Of a stretch of 64,000 nt of DNA, positions 56,896 through 64,000 are shown one piece after another. Source of the DNA: Sinomonas albida (GTDB taxonomy: Bacteria; Actinomycetota; Actinomycetes; Actinomycetales; Micrococcaceae); the NCBI RefSeq assembly GCF_004919045.1, contig NZ_SWDW01000013.1, positions 62,001 through 126,000 of the forward strand. Direction: 5' to 3'. The notes beneath the pieces were generated by a model. It saw only the letters and a list, made by a program, of their open reading frames with translations, was not told the DNA's origin and searched no databases. The translations under genes and the position numbers were made by a program. Numbering within the stretch: position 1 is the first letter of the stretch; the number at the start of each line of letters is the position of its first letter.

Positions 56896-58056
56896 CTAGA
56901 GGTCGGGCAGGAGGGCCACGGCGTCGTCGTGGTCGTAGCCCGTCGCCTCGAGGAGATCCACGATCATGGGCCGCAGGAGGATCACGAGCGCCTCGCCCTC
57001 GAGCCGCTCGACGTGGAGCTTCTTGGGGTGCGCGCGCGAGGCGATTTCCTCGAGCATGAGCCGTGCGCTGCGCAGGCTCACGCGGCGCTCCTCGCGGTCC
57101 CGCGTGGAGAGGCCCGCCGCGACGAAGTCGAGCGACTCCGCGATGTCGGAGAGCAGCTCGGCGATGCTCTCGGCGGCGTGCTCTGAGAGGGCCGCGTTGT
57201 TGATGGTGCTTGTGAGTCTCCGGGCGACGACGCGTCCGTTGCGAAGGGCGAGGTCCAAGTACTCGACGCCGCGCGCGAAGTCCTCGATCTCCCCGCGGAA
57301 CCGCCGGTAGGCCGGCGCGATCGTCACCACTTCGCTGGACGTCTTGAGCGTAGCGCGGATCGTGTCGACGAGACTCTGGGAGCCGCGCCCCCGGACCAGT
57401 GCATGCCACGCGCGCGTCGAATCGCTCTCGGTGAGCGCCTCCGCGCATTCACGGAGCATCTCCGAGAACGCCTCCACGAGCCGCTCGAGGTCCTGCCGCG
57501 GCTGGACGCGCGGATCGCGCGGGAGGAGCGCCGCCATGAGCAGCGACACGAGTCCGCCGACCACCGCGTCCAGGCTCCGCGTGAACGGACCGCCGATCGG
57601 AGCCGGGAGCAGCACCACGAAGAGCGCCTGAATGCCCAGCTGGGTCGCGAAGATCACGCCGCGGTCCAGGAACCTCGCGAGGAGCAGCGAGGCCATGAGG
57701 ACTACGCCGGCCTGCCAGATCCCGCCGCCGAAGAACGTGACCATCAGGTCGCCCAGCACGATCCCGAGCGTGCAGCCCACGGAGACTTCGAGGACCTTTC
57801 GGACGGTGAGGTCGCGGCCGAACCCGAGCGCGATGAGCGCGGACGTCGCGGCGAAGATCGGCCCGACGTGCCCCAGCGCGTAGTGCGCGATGAGGTAGGC
57901 GAGCACCGCGCCGACCGTCATGATGAGCGCGGGGAGTGCCGAGGCCCGGGTGCGGGACCAGCCCGCCCTGGCGCGCTCGCGCGCGATTTTCGAGACCTCG
58001 GCCACCCGCGTGCGCGCCTCGCCCGGCGCCGTGACGTCTGCCTGCGGGGTGTTCAT
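56896..58056 (-). CDS. FUSC family protein (aromatic-acid exporter type)
   Basis: 386 residues. About six membrane helices in the first 170 residues (ALIMTVGAVLAYLIAHYALG, AATSALIALGFGRDLTVRKV, GCTLGIVLGDLMV) match the FUSC/ArAE_1 half-module, followed by a long helical cytoplasmic domain. Such proteins are proposed to export aromatic acids or drugs; substrate unknown. It is divergent from pstS, sharing the 298-base regulatory gap that carries the PHO box. Confidence 0.8.
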   Translation of the reverse strand: MNTPQADVTAPGEARTRVAEVSKIARERARAGWSRTRASALPALIMTVGAVLAYLIAHYALGHVGPIFAATSALIALGFGRDLTVRKVLEVSVGCTLGIVLGDLMVTFFGGGIWQAGVVLMASLLLARFLDRGVIFATQLGIQALFVVLLPAPIGGPFTRSLDAVVGGLVSLLMAALLPRDPRVQPRQDLERLVEAFSEMLRECAEALTESDSTRAWHALVRGRGSQSLVDTIRATLKTSSEVVTIAPAYRRFRGEIEDFARGVEYLDLALRNGRVVARRLTSTINNAALSEHAAESIAELLSDIAESLDFVAAGLSTRDREERRVSLRSARLMLEEIASRAHPKKLHVERLEGEALVILLRPMIVDLLEATGYDHDDAVALLPDL

Positions 58057-58216
58057 ACAGGAAGTTTAAGGAAGCCTTGGGTGCACAGCGGACGACGGCG
58101 CCGCGGACCTTGGCGTTCACCGAACCTTCGCCGAGGGTTGGCTGGGCATCTAATAGTCCCTACACCATGTGATCTGCAAGACTTCCACGCAACAAGTCAC
58201 CTGAACTCTCCCTCCG

Positions 58217-58238
58217 GTTCACCTTCCGTTCACCTTTC
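58217..58238 (+). promoter_or_regulatory. PHO box (PhoP-binding direct repeats) upstream of pstS
   Basis: GTTCACCTTCC is followed directly by GTTCACCTTTC: two 11-base units with a perfect GTTCACC core, the target of the phosphate-response regulator PhoP in actinobacteria. A degenerate unit (CTGAACTCTCC) precedes, and a lone GTTCACCGAAC occurs at 58115. It is about 115 bases before the pstS start, so phosphate starvation should induce the operon. Confidence 0.88.
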
Positions 58239-58354
58239 ACGCCAAGATTCTTTACCTGAGAACCCTAGGTTCGAGTGAAGTACGACTCGTACTCACTTGC
58301 TGGGAATGCGCTCTTCGCACGGCGCACCTCAAGAACCCTGGAAGGGGTAATTTC

Positions 58355-59476
58355 GTGAAGGCTAACCGTTTCGGCCGCCTCTCGGCCGTTGCACTCGTCG
58401 CGGCTGGCGCGCTGGCACTGTCCGCGTGTGGCTCCGACAACGCCACCAACTCCGGCTCGAGCTCCTCCGCAACGGCCTCGGGCCCGAAGGTCACGGGCAC
58501 GCTGACCGGTGGCGGCTCGACCGCCCAGTCCGCGGCGATCGACGCGTGGAAGCAGGGCTTCACCGGCGCGAACTCGGGGGCCTCGGTCCAGTACAACCCG
58601 GTCGGCTCTGGCGCTGGCCGCAAGACGTTCATCTCGGGCGGCTCGCAGTTCGCCGGCTCCGACGCGGCGATGACCGCGGACGAGCTCACCCAGGCCAAGA
58701 CCCAGTGCGGCAACGACGGTGCGCTCGACCTCCCGGTCTACATCTCCCCGATCGCCGTCGCGTACAACCTTCCGGGTGTCAGCAGCCTCAACCTGAGCCC
58801 TGACAACATCGCGAAGATCTTCCGCGGCGAGATCGCCAAGTGGAACGACCCGGCGATCGCCGCGGACAACTCGGGCGTGAACCTGCCCGACCTCAAGATC
58901 ACTCCGGTCCACCGCTCGGACGACTCGGGTACCACGCAGAACTTCACCGAGTACCTCAAGGCCGCTTCTCCGTCGGTCTGGACCGACAAGTCCGGCCAGA
59001 CCTGGCCGGCCTCGCTCCCGGGCGAGAACGCCAAGGGCACCGACGGCGTCGTCAAGACGGTCGCCAGCACCGCGGGTGCCGTGGCCTACTCCGACGACTC
59101 CGCCGTGAGCGGCAGCCTCGGCAAGGCGAAGGTCAAGGTCGGCAGCTCGTGGGTCGCCCTCTCTGCTGGCGGTGCCGCGAAGGCCGTCGAGCTCTCGAAG
59201 CCAGCCGATGGCCGCGCGACGAACGACCTCGCGCTCAACCTCAACCGCACCCCCACGGACTCCTCGGCCTACCCGATCGTCCTCGTCTCCTACCACGTGG
59301 TCTGTGCCGCGTACAAGGACCAGGCGACCGTCGACCTCGTGAAGGCGTGGGAGAACTACGTGGTGTCGGACGCCGGCCAGCAGGCTGCTGCCAGCGCAGC
59401 GAAGAGCGCGCCGATCTCCTCGTCGCTGGCCGCGAAGGCCAAGACTGCGATTGACTCCATCAAGGTCAAGTCCTAG
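58355..59476 (+). CDS. pstS: Phosphate ABC transporter substrate-binding lipoprotein
   Basis: 373 residues from a GTG start with GGAAGG upstream. The signal ends in lipobox LSAC (Cys about 26), then a Ser/Asn linker and the PstS fold: LTGGGSTAQSAAIDAW, SGGSQFAGSDAAMT, and HRSDDSGTTQNFTEYL, which contribute to phosphate binding. It captures phosphate outside the membrane for PstC-PstA-PstB. A hairpin after it probably keeps pstS mRNA in excess over the rest. Confidence 0.95.
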   Translation: MKANRFGRLSAVALVAAGALALSACGSDNATNSGSSSSATASGPKVTGTLTGGGSTAQSAAIDAWKQGFTGANSGASVQYNPVGSGAGRKTFISGGSQFAGSDAAMTADELTQAKTQCGNDGALDLPVYISPIAVAYNLPGVSSLNLSPDNIAKIFRGEIAKWNDPAIAADNSGVNLPDLKITPVHRSDDSGTTQNFTEYLKAASPSVWTDKSGQTWPASLPGENAKGTDGVVKTVASTAGAVAYSDDSAVSGSLGKAKVKVGSSWVALSAGGAAKAVELSKPADGRATNDLALNLNRTPTDSSAYPIVLVSYHVVCAAYKDQATVDLVKAWENYVVSDAGQQAAASAAKSAPISSSLAAKAKTAIDSIKVKS

Positions 59477-59495
59477 TCGAACTCGAAGTAACGCA

Positions 59496-59526
59496 GCCCG
59501 CCCCGGTGACTTGAGCCGGGGCGGGC
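59496..59526 (+). terminator. Hairpin between pstS and pstC (partial terminator or mRNA stabiliser)
   Basis: GCCCGCCCCGG pairs with CCGGGGCGGGC, an 11-bp perfect stem with a 9-base loop. It stands 20 bases after pstS and before pstC, with CTTGCG behind it rather than a T-run, so read-through is expected. Confidence 0.75.
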
Positions 59527-59556
59527 CTTGCGCTGGATGGCAGAGGACGTGTCAAG

Positions 59557-60570
59557 ATGACGAAAGCTGCTGACGAGACTGCCCACGCTTCACCCAAGGG
59601 GCCTGATGTGACTTCAACCGAGACCAAGACCTCCGAGCATTCGGGGGGCGCCCGCAAGCTGTCCTCGCGCGAGGGCGCGGCGGGGGACAAGGTCTTCTCC
59701 GGAACCGCGTTGTCCGCGGGCATTCTCATCCTCGTAGTGCTCGTCGCCGTCGCCGCGTTCCTCGTGCTCCAGGCGTTCCCGGCATTCGTCGCTCCGCAGA
59801 GCCAGATCGCCGACGGCAAGGGCTTCTGGGCGTACATCGTCCCGCTCATCGTCGGCACCGTCATCGCGGCGGTGATCAGCCTGGTCGTCGCCACGCCGAT
59901 CTCGCTTGGCGTCGCTCTCTTCATCTCCCACTACGCTCCGCGTCGCCTCGCGCAGATCCTCGGGTACATCATCGACCTGCTCGCGGCGATCCCCTCGGTC
60001 ATCTTCGGCGCATGGGGCATCTCCTTCCTCGCGCCCGCGCTCGTTCCCGGCTACGCGTGGCTCGCCTCCTCCCTCGGCTGGATTCCGATCTTCGGAGGCC
60101 CCGCGTCTGCTACGGGCAAGACGCTCCTCACGGTGTCGATCGTGCTCGCCGTCATGGTCATCCCGATCATCACCTCGGTCTGCCGCGAAATCTTCCTCCA
60201 GACGCCCAAGCTCCACGAGGAGGCCGCTTTGGCCCTCGGCGCGACGCGGTGGGAGATGATCCGGATGGCCGTCCTGCCGTTTGCCCGGCCAGGCATCATC
60301 AGCGCCGTCATGCTCGGCCTCGGCCGCGCGCTCGGCGAGACGATGGCCGTGGCCCTCGTGCTGTCCTCGGGGCCGCTCATCGCGAGCCTCATCCAGTCCG
60401 GCAACCAGACGATCGCCGCGGACATCGCACTGAACTTCCCGGAGGCAAGCGGCCTGAGCCTCAACCAGCTCATCGCGGCCGGCCTCGTGCTCTTCGTGTT
60501 CACCCTCGCGGTCAACATCGTGGCCCGGTGGATCATCAGCCGCCACAAGGAATTCTCGGGAGCGAACTGA
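59557..60570 (+). CDS. pstC: Phosphate ABC transporter permease PstC
   Basis: 337 residues with six membrane helices after a soluble 50-residue start. The permease coupling loop EEAALALGATRWEMIRMAVLP (EAA motif) and the PstC-typical GRALGETMAVALVLSSGP are present. It forms the inner-membrane channel with PstA. The ATG follows AGAGGA by nine bases. pstA begins one base after its stop. Confidence 0.95.
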   Translation: MTKAADETAHASPKGPDVTSTETKTSEHSGGARKLSSREGAAGDKVFSGTALSAGILILVVLVAVAAFLVLQAFPAFVAPQSQIADGKGFWAYIVPLIVGTVIAAVISLVVATPISLGVALFISHYAPRRLAQILGYIIDLLAAIPSVIFGAWGISFLAPALVPGYAWLASSLGWIPIFGGPASATGKTLLTVSIVLAVMVIPIITSVCREIFLQTPKLHEEAALALGATRWEMIRMAVLPFARPGIISAVMLGLGRALGETMAVALVLSSGPLIASLIQSGNQTIAADIALNFPEASGLSLNQLIAAGLVLFVFTLAVNIVARWIISRHKEFSGAN

Positions 60571-60571
60571 C

Positions 60572-61678
60572 ATGACTGCCATCGCGACTCCTCGCCGCCG
60601 CACCTCGCTCACCCGCAACCGTCTCCCGCGCATCGCGCCCTGGGCCTCCCTCGTGGTGGGCCTCGTCGTGGGTGCTGCCGTCTCGACCCTCGTCGGCTTC
60701 AACGTCTTCGGCTGGGGCGTCTTCGCCGCGATCGCGTTCACGATCGTGTACGTCGCCTGGAGCGCCGCGGTCGAGGGCGGCCGCAAGGCCCGCGACAAGT
60801 TCGCCACGTGCCTCGTGATCGGCTCGTTCATCATCGTGGTCCTGCCCCTCTTCTCCGTGATCTGGACGGTGCTCGAGGGCGGCATCAAGGGGCTCCTCAC
60901 CCCGGGCTTCCTCGGCACGTCGATGAACGGCGTGAGCGGCATCCAGGACAACCAGTCCGTGAACACGGGAAGCCGCGTGGTCGGCGGCATCTACCACGCG
61001 CTCATCGGCACGCTCCTCATCACGCTGTGGTCCACGATCATCTCGGTTCCCGTCGGACTGCTCACCTCGATCTACCTCGTCGAGTACAGCCGGGGCGGCC
61101 GCCTCGGGCAGGCGATCACCCTGTTCGTGGACGTCATGACCGGTATCCCTTCGATCGTCGCCGGCCTCTTCGCCGCCGCGCTCTTCGCCACGATCTTCGG
61201 GCCGGGCACGCAGACGGGTTTCGTCGCCGCCGTCGCACTCACGGTCCTGATGATCCCGGTCGTGGTGCGCTCGAGCGAGGAGATGCTCCGGATCGTCCCG
61301 AATGAGCTCCGCGAGGCGGCGTACGCGCTCGGTGTGCGGAAGTGGCGCACGATCCTCAAGGTCGTGGTCCCCACGGCCATCTCGGGCATCGCCTCCGGCG
61401 TAACACTCGCCATCGCGCGCGTCATCGGCGAGACCGCGCCGATCCTGCTCACGGCCGGCTTCGCGACCAAGATCAACCTCAACGTCTTCTCGAACTGGAT
61501 GGCGTCGCTCCCGACGTACATCTACTTCCAGATCCTCAACCCGACGTCGCCGTCCAACCCCGACCCCAGCCTTCAGCGCGCCTGGGGTGCGGCCCTCGTC
61601 CTGATCATCTTCGTGATGATCCTGAACCTCATTGCGCGCCTCGTGGCACGGATTTTTGCCCCGAAGACCGGCCGCTGA
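60572..61678 (+). CDS. pstA: Phosphate ABC transporter permease PstA
   Basis: 368 residues, longer than E. coli PstA (296) because of two extra N-terminal hydrophobic segments (about 20-60) seen in actinobacteria. The coupling loop [20 protein letters not shown] and [17 protein letters not shown] mark it. It pairs with PstC. The pstB ATG lies 37 bases downstream behind GAAGGA. Confidence 0.94.
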   Translation: MTAIATPRRRTSLTRNRLPRIAPWASLVVGLVVGAAVSTLVGFNVFGWGVFAAIAFTIVYVAWSAAVEGGRKARDKFATCLVIGSFIIVVLPLFSVIWTVLEGGIKGLLTPGFLGTSMNGVSGIQDNQSVNTGSRVVGGIYHALIGTLLITLWSTIISVPVGLLTSIYLVEYSRGGRLGQAITLFVDVMTGIPSIVAGLFAAALFATIFGPGTQTGFVAAVALTVLMIPVVVRSSEEMLRIVPNELREAAYALGVRKWRTILKVVVPTAISGIASGVTLAIARVIGETAPILLTAGFATKINLNVFSNWMASLPTYIYFQILNPTSPSNPDPSLQRAWGAALVLIIFVMILNLIARLVARIFAPKTGR

Positions 61679-61715
61679 CCGCCGCCCTGATCGACCGCAC
61701 GAACCGAAGGAAATC

Positions 61716-62495
61716 ATGTCCAAGCGAATCGACGTCAAGGACCTGAACGTCTACTACGGCAACTTCCGTGCCGTCGAGGGCGTCTCGATCAACATTGAAG
61801 CGCGTTCCGTGACGGCGTTCATCGGCCCGTCGGGGTGCGGCAAGTCGACGTTCCTGCGCACCCTGAACCGCATGCACGAGGTCATCCCGGGCGCCCACGT
61901 CGAGGGCCACGTGCTGCTCGACGGCGACGACCTCTACGGCCCCGGCGTCGACCCCGTGGCCGTGCGCACGCACGTCGGCATGGTGTTCCAGCGCCCCAAC
62001 CCGTTCCCCACAATGTCGATCCGCGACAACGTGCTCGCCGGCGTGAAGCTCAACGGCAAGAAGCTGTCCCGCTCGGACACCGACGGCGTCGTCGAGTCGT
62101 CGCTGCGCGGCGCCAATCTGTGGAACGAGGTCAAGGACCGCCTCGACAAGCCGGGATCCGGCCTCTCGGGTGGCCAGCAGCAGCGCCTCTGCATCGCGCG
62201 CGCCATCGCGGTGAAGCCGGACGTGATCCTCATGGACGAGCCCTGCTCGGCCCTCGACCCGATCTCCACGCTCGCGGTCGAGGACCTGATCAACGAGCTC
62301 AAGGAGCAGTACACGGTCGTCATCGTGACGCACAACATGCAGCAGGCTGCGCGAGTTTCAGACAAGACGGCGTTCTTCAACATCGCCGGAACCGGCAAGC
62401 CGGGCAAGCTCATCGAGTACGCGGACACCACCGCAATCTTCAACAACCCGAAGGAAAAGGCGACCGAGGACTACGTCTCCGGCCGCTTCGGGTGA
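61716..62495 (+). CDS. pstB: Phosphate ABC transporter ATP-binding protein PstB
   Basis: 259 residues, full family length. Walker [11 protein letters not shown]-loop VFQRPNPFP, the signature [14 protein letters not shown], and Walker [14 protein letters not shown] are all intact, followed by the H-loop [14 protein letters not shown]. It powers phosphate import by PstCA. phoU is not next to it. Its stop is only three bases from the stop of the convergent PiT gene. Confidence 0.96.
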   Translation: MSKRIDVKDLNVYYGNFRAVEGVSINIEARSVTAFIGPSGCGKSTFLRTLNRMHEVIPGAHVEGHVLLDGDDLYGPGVDPVAVRTHVGMVFQRPNPFPTMSIRDNVLAGVKLNGKKLSRSDTDGVVESSLRGANLWNEVKDRLDKPGSGLSGGQQQRLCIARAIAVKPDVILMDEPCSALDPISTLAVEDLINELKEQYTVVIVTHNMQQAARVSDKTAFFNIAGTGKPGKLIEYADTTAIFNNPKEKATEDYVSGRFG

Positions 62496-62498
62496 TCG

Positions 62499-63509
62499 TC
62501 AGCGCCCCAAGGGGTCGAGGGCGAGGGCGAAGACGAAACCGAGCGCGCCAGTAGCGAACGGCGTCAGGATCCAGAACGCGATGAGGCGGAGCAGCAGCTG
62601 GCCGTTGACGGACCCGAACTTCTGATTCGTGCCCGCCCCGAGGATCGACGCCGTGACCGTGTGGGTCGTCGAGAGCGGCAGGTGCAGCCAGAGCGCACCG
62701 AAGAACAGCATGGCCGTCGAGACGAGCTGGGACACGAAGCCCCTGAGGGGGTCGGTGCGCACGAGCCGGTGGCTCAGCGTGTAGGTGACGCGCCAGCCGC
62801 CGGCGAGGGTCCCGATGCCCAGCGCGACCGCCGCGAATGCTACAACCCAGACCGGAACCGACTGCCAGTCGCTGTGTGATCCAAGCGTCGCGAGGACGAG
62901 GACGGCGATGATGCGCTGCCCGTCCTGCAGGCCGTGACCGAACGCAACGGCCGCCGTCCCGACGGACTGAGCCGCTCGGAGGGAGGCGTGCGCTTCGCTC
63001 GGCTGGCTGTACCGCACGATCCACGTCACGGAGCTCGTGAGGAAGAACGCGACGCCGAACGCGAGCAGCGGCGAGACGAGGAGCGGAAGCCACACCTGCA
63101 TCCAGAGGACGTCGAGGAGGTCGGTGCTGGCGCCGTGCCCGCGCAGGGCCGCGCCCAGAGTCGCGCCGATGAGGGCTCCCACGAGCGCATGCGTGGACGA
63201 GGACGGGTAGCCACGCCACCACAGGAACACGTTCCACACGCTCGCGCTCGCCAAGGTGGCGACGAGCACCACAAGGCCGGCGTCGCCGTCGGGCGTTGAG
63301 AGCCAGCTGCCGCCGAAGTAGGTGAGGAGCCACGCGCTCGTCAGCACCCCCACCACATTGAAGGCGGCGGCGAGGGCGACGGCGATGCTCGGCGTCAGCG
63401 CGCGAGTGCGCACGGTGAGCCCCACCGCGTTCGAAGCGTCCCGGAAGCCGTTGAGGAACGCGAAGACGGAGGCGAACACGATCACCACGGCGGTGAGCGC
63501 GACCGTCAC
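62499..63509 (-). CDS. Low-affinity inorganic phosphate transporter, PiT family
   Basis: 336 residues, about ten membrane helices. Both halves carry the PiT repeat: FLNGFRDASNAVG near the start and GHGLQDGQRIIAV in the middle (G-x-x-D-x-x-N/Q signature), plus GYPSSSTHALVGALIG and LPLSTTHTVTASILG. Uptake is metal-phosphate:H+ symport. The GTG start is one base after the DUF47 stop, making a two-gene operon. It faces pstB, so a constitutive and an inducible system lie tail to tail. Confidence 0.9.
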   Translation of the reverse strand: MTVALTAVVIVFASVFAFLNGFRDASNAVGLTVRTRALTPSIAVALAAAFNVVGVLTSAWLLTYFGGSWLSTPDGDAGLVVLVATLASASVWNVFLWWRGYPSSSTHALVGALIGATLGAALRGHGASTDLLDVLWMQVWLPLLVSPLLAFGVAFFLTSSVTWIVRYSQPSEAHASLRAAQSVGTAAVAFGHGLQDGQRIIAVLVLATLGSHSDWQSVPVWVVAFAAVALGIGTLAGGWRVTYTLSHRLVRTDPLRGFVSQLVSTAMLFFGALWLHLPLSTTHTVTASILGAGTNQKFGSVNGQLLLRLIAFWILTPFATGALGFVFALALDPLGR

Positions 63510-63510
63510 G

Positions 63511-64000
63511 TCACGATTCCTTGACGATGATGCGGCCCACGCTTGCGGCGACACCCCTCAGGGCCTGCGCCGCGCCTTGAAGCGCGCGCGCCATCTCGAC
63601 CACCCGGGCGTAGGCGCCGAGGGAAAGCTCCCGCATGGCCTTCGCGCTCCAGACGCGATGCGTGTGATCGGCTCGCTTCGCGAGCCGGAGCATCTCCGCC
63701 CAATAGTCCTCGAGTTCGTCGAGGCGGCCGAGTCCCCGCATCGCCGCGACGGTGAGTTCCGACTGCCGGTTGACGATCTCGAGTTGGTCCGAGGCCTCAC
63801 GGGCCATGCGCTCGAGGCGATTGACCACGATGATCTCGCCGACGGCGACGAGCTGGTCCATGGACTTGCCGAGGCCCTCCGAGAGCTCGAGGAGGTCCTC
63901 GCGCGGCAGCGGATTGATGAAGCTTGTACGGAGCTGAGTCAGGAGGGAGCGCTGGAGCTCCGAGGTGCGGGCATCGATCTTCATGAGTTCTTCGAAGATG
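63511..64000 (-). CDS. DUF47 family PhoU-like protein (N-terminus outside window)
   Basis: The visible 163 codons are rich in alpha helix with the DUF47 pattern: INPLPREDLLELSEGLGKSM (the acidic helix that in PhoU-like proteins binds metal) and IVVNRLERMAREASDQLE, ending VGRIIVKES. The reading frame stays open up to the window edge (FEELMKIDARTSELQ), and family members run about 205-220 residues, so the true start lies beyond. DUF47 proteins accompany PiT permeases and probably regulate them. Confidence 0.85.
   Translation of the reverse strand, partial: IFEELMKIDARTSELQRSLLTQLRTSFINPLPREDLLELSEGLGKSMDQLVAVGEIIVVNRLERMAREASDQLEIVNRQSELTVAAMRGLGRLDELEDYWAEMLRLAKRADHTHRVWSAKAMRELSLGAYARVVEMARALQGAAQALRGVAASVGRIIVKES

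Overview
The window reads as chromosomal DNA of a high-GC Gram-positive actinobacterium, most likely a Micrococcales/Micrococcaceae relative (Arthrobacter or Sinomonas type; this placement is inference from gene content). Signs are the strong GC bias, frequent GTG/TTG starts, Lsr2, ClpC, DisA next to RadA and MutY, the tilS-hpt-ftsH-folEPBK-panC block, and a PHO-box-driven pst operon. I found no rRNA, no tRNA, no CRISPR array and no transposase or phage gene. Most of the sequence is ordinary, tightly packed chromosome.

Layout: 1-1.3 kb is the edge of a sugar-ABC locus with its RpiR/MurR regulator. 1.4-9.1 kb holds two tiny paralogous membrane proteins, an HtrA-like protease, PhzF and NUDIX, two secreted or cytosolic phosphodiesterases, a TMEM175-type channel and glycerate kinase. 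9.2-16.9 kb is rich in transporters (three MFS, one uracil permease) with a VOC protein, a RutE-like reductase and a MarR regulator. 17-27.4 kb has pgm, an amidase, rhodanese-pheA, a lipid kinase, serS, a HAD phosphatase, a SatD-like protein and ppa. 27.5-39.1 kb is one long forward block: dacB, DUF2342 metalloprotease, tilS, hpt, ftsH, the four folate genes folE-folP-folB-folK, DUF3180, a DUF2520 dehydrogenase and panC. 40.2-45.2 kb has lysS, a small membrane protein, lsr2 and clpC. 45.3-51.9 kb has a COG4280 membrane protein, dhaKLM, an S9 peptidase and an ArgA-type acetyltransferase. 51.9-58.1 kb has mutY, disA, radA and a FUSC exporter. 58.2-64 kb is phosphate uptake: pstSCAB facing a PiT permease plus DUF47 pair.

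The most unusual content is not genes but intergenic repeats. One family of units with exact 31-bp spacing and core CGTCTCGGGTACAGATA occurs at four separate loci (about 11.9, 12.5, 39.2 and 45.2 kb). It is often arranged head to head so that forward copies meet reverse copies, and three of the four loci sit between convergent genes. A second, unrelated family has 22-bp spacing and the same head-to-head plan (26.8 kb). 31 and 22 bp are close to three and two helical turns. I consider these the best candidate for an undescribed element in this window. Also notable are panC, which carries an in-frame 12-residue repeat directly in front of its ATP-binding motif, a possible structured leader RNA before rutE, and several clean operator palindromes.
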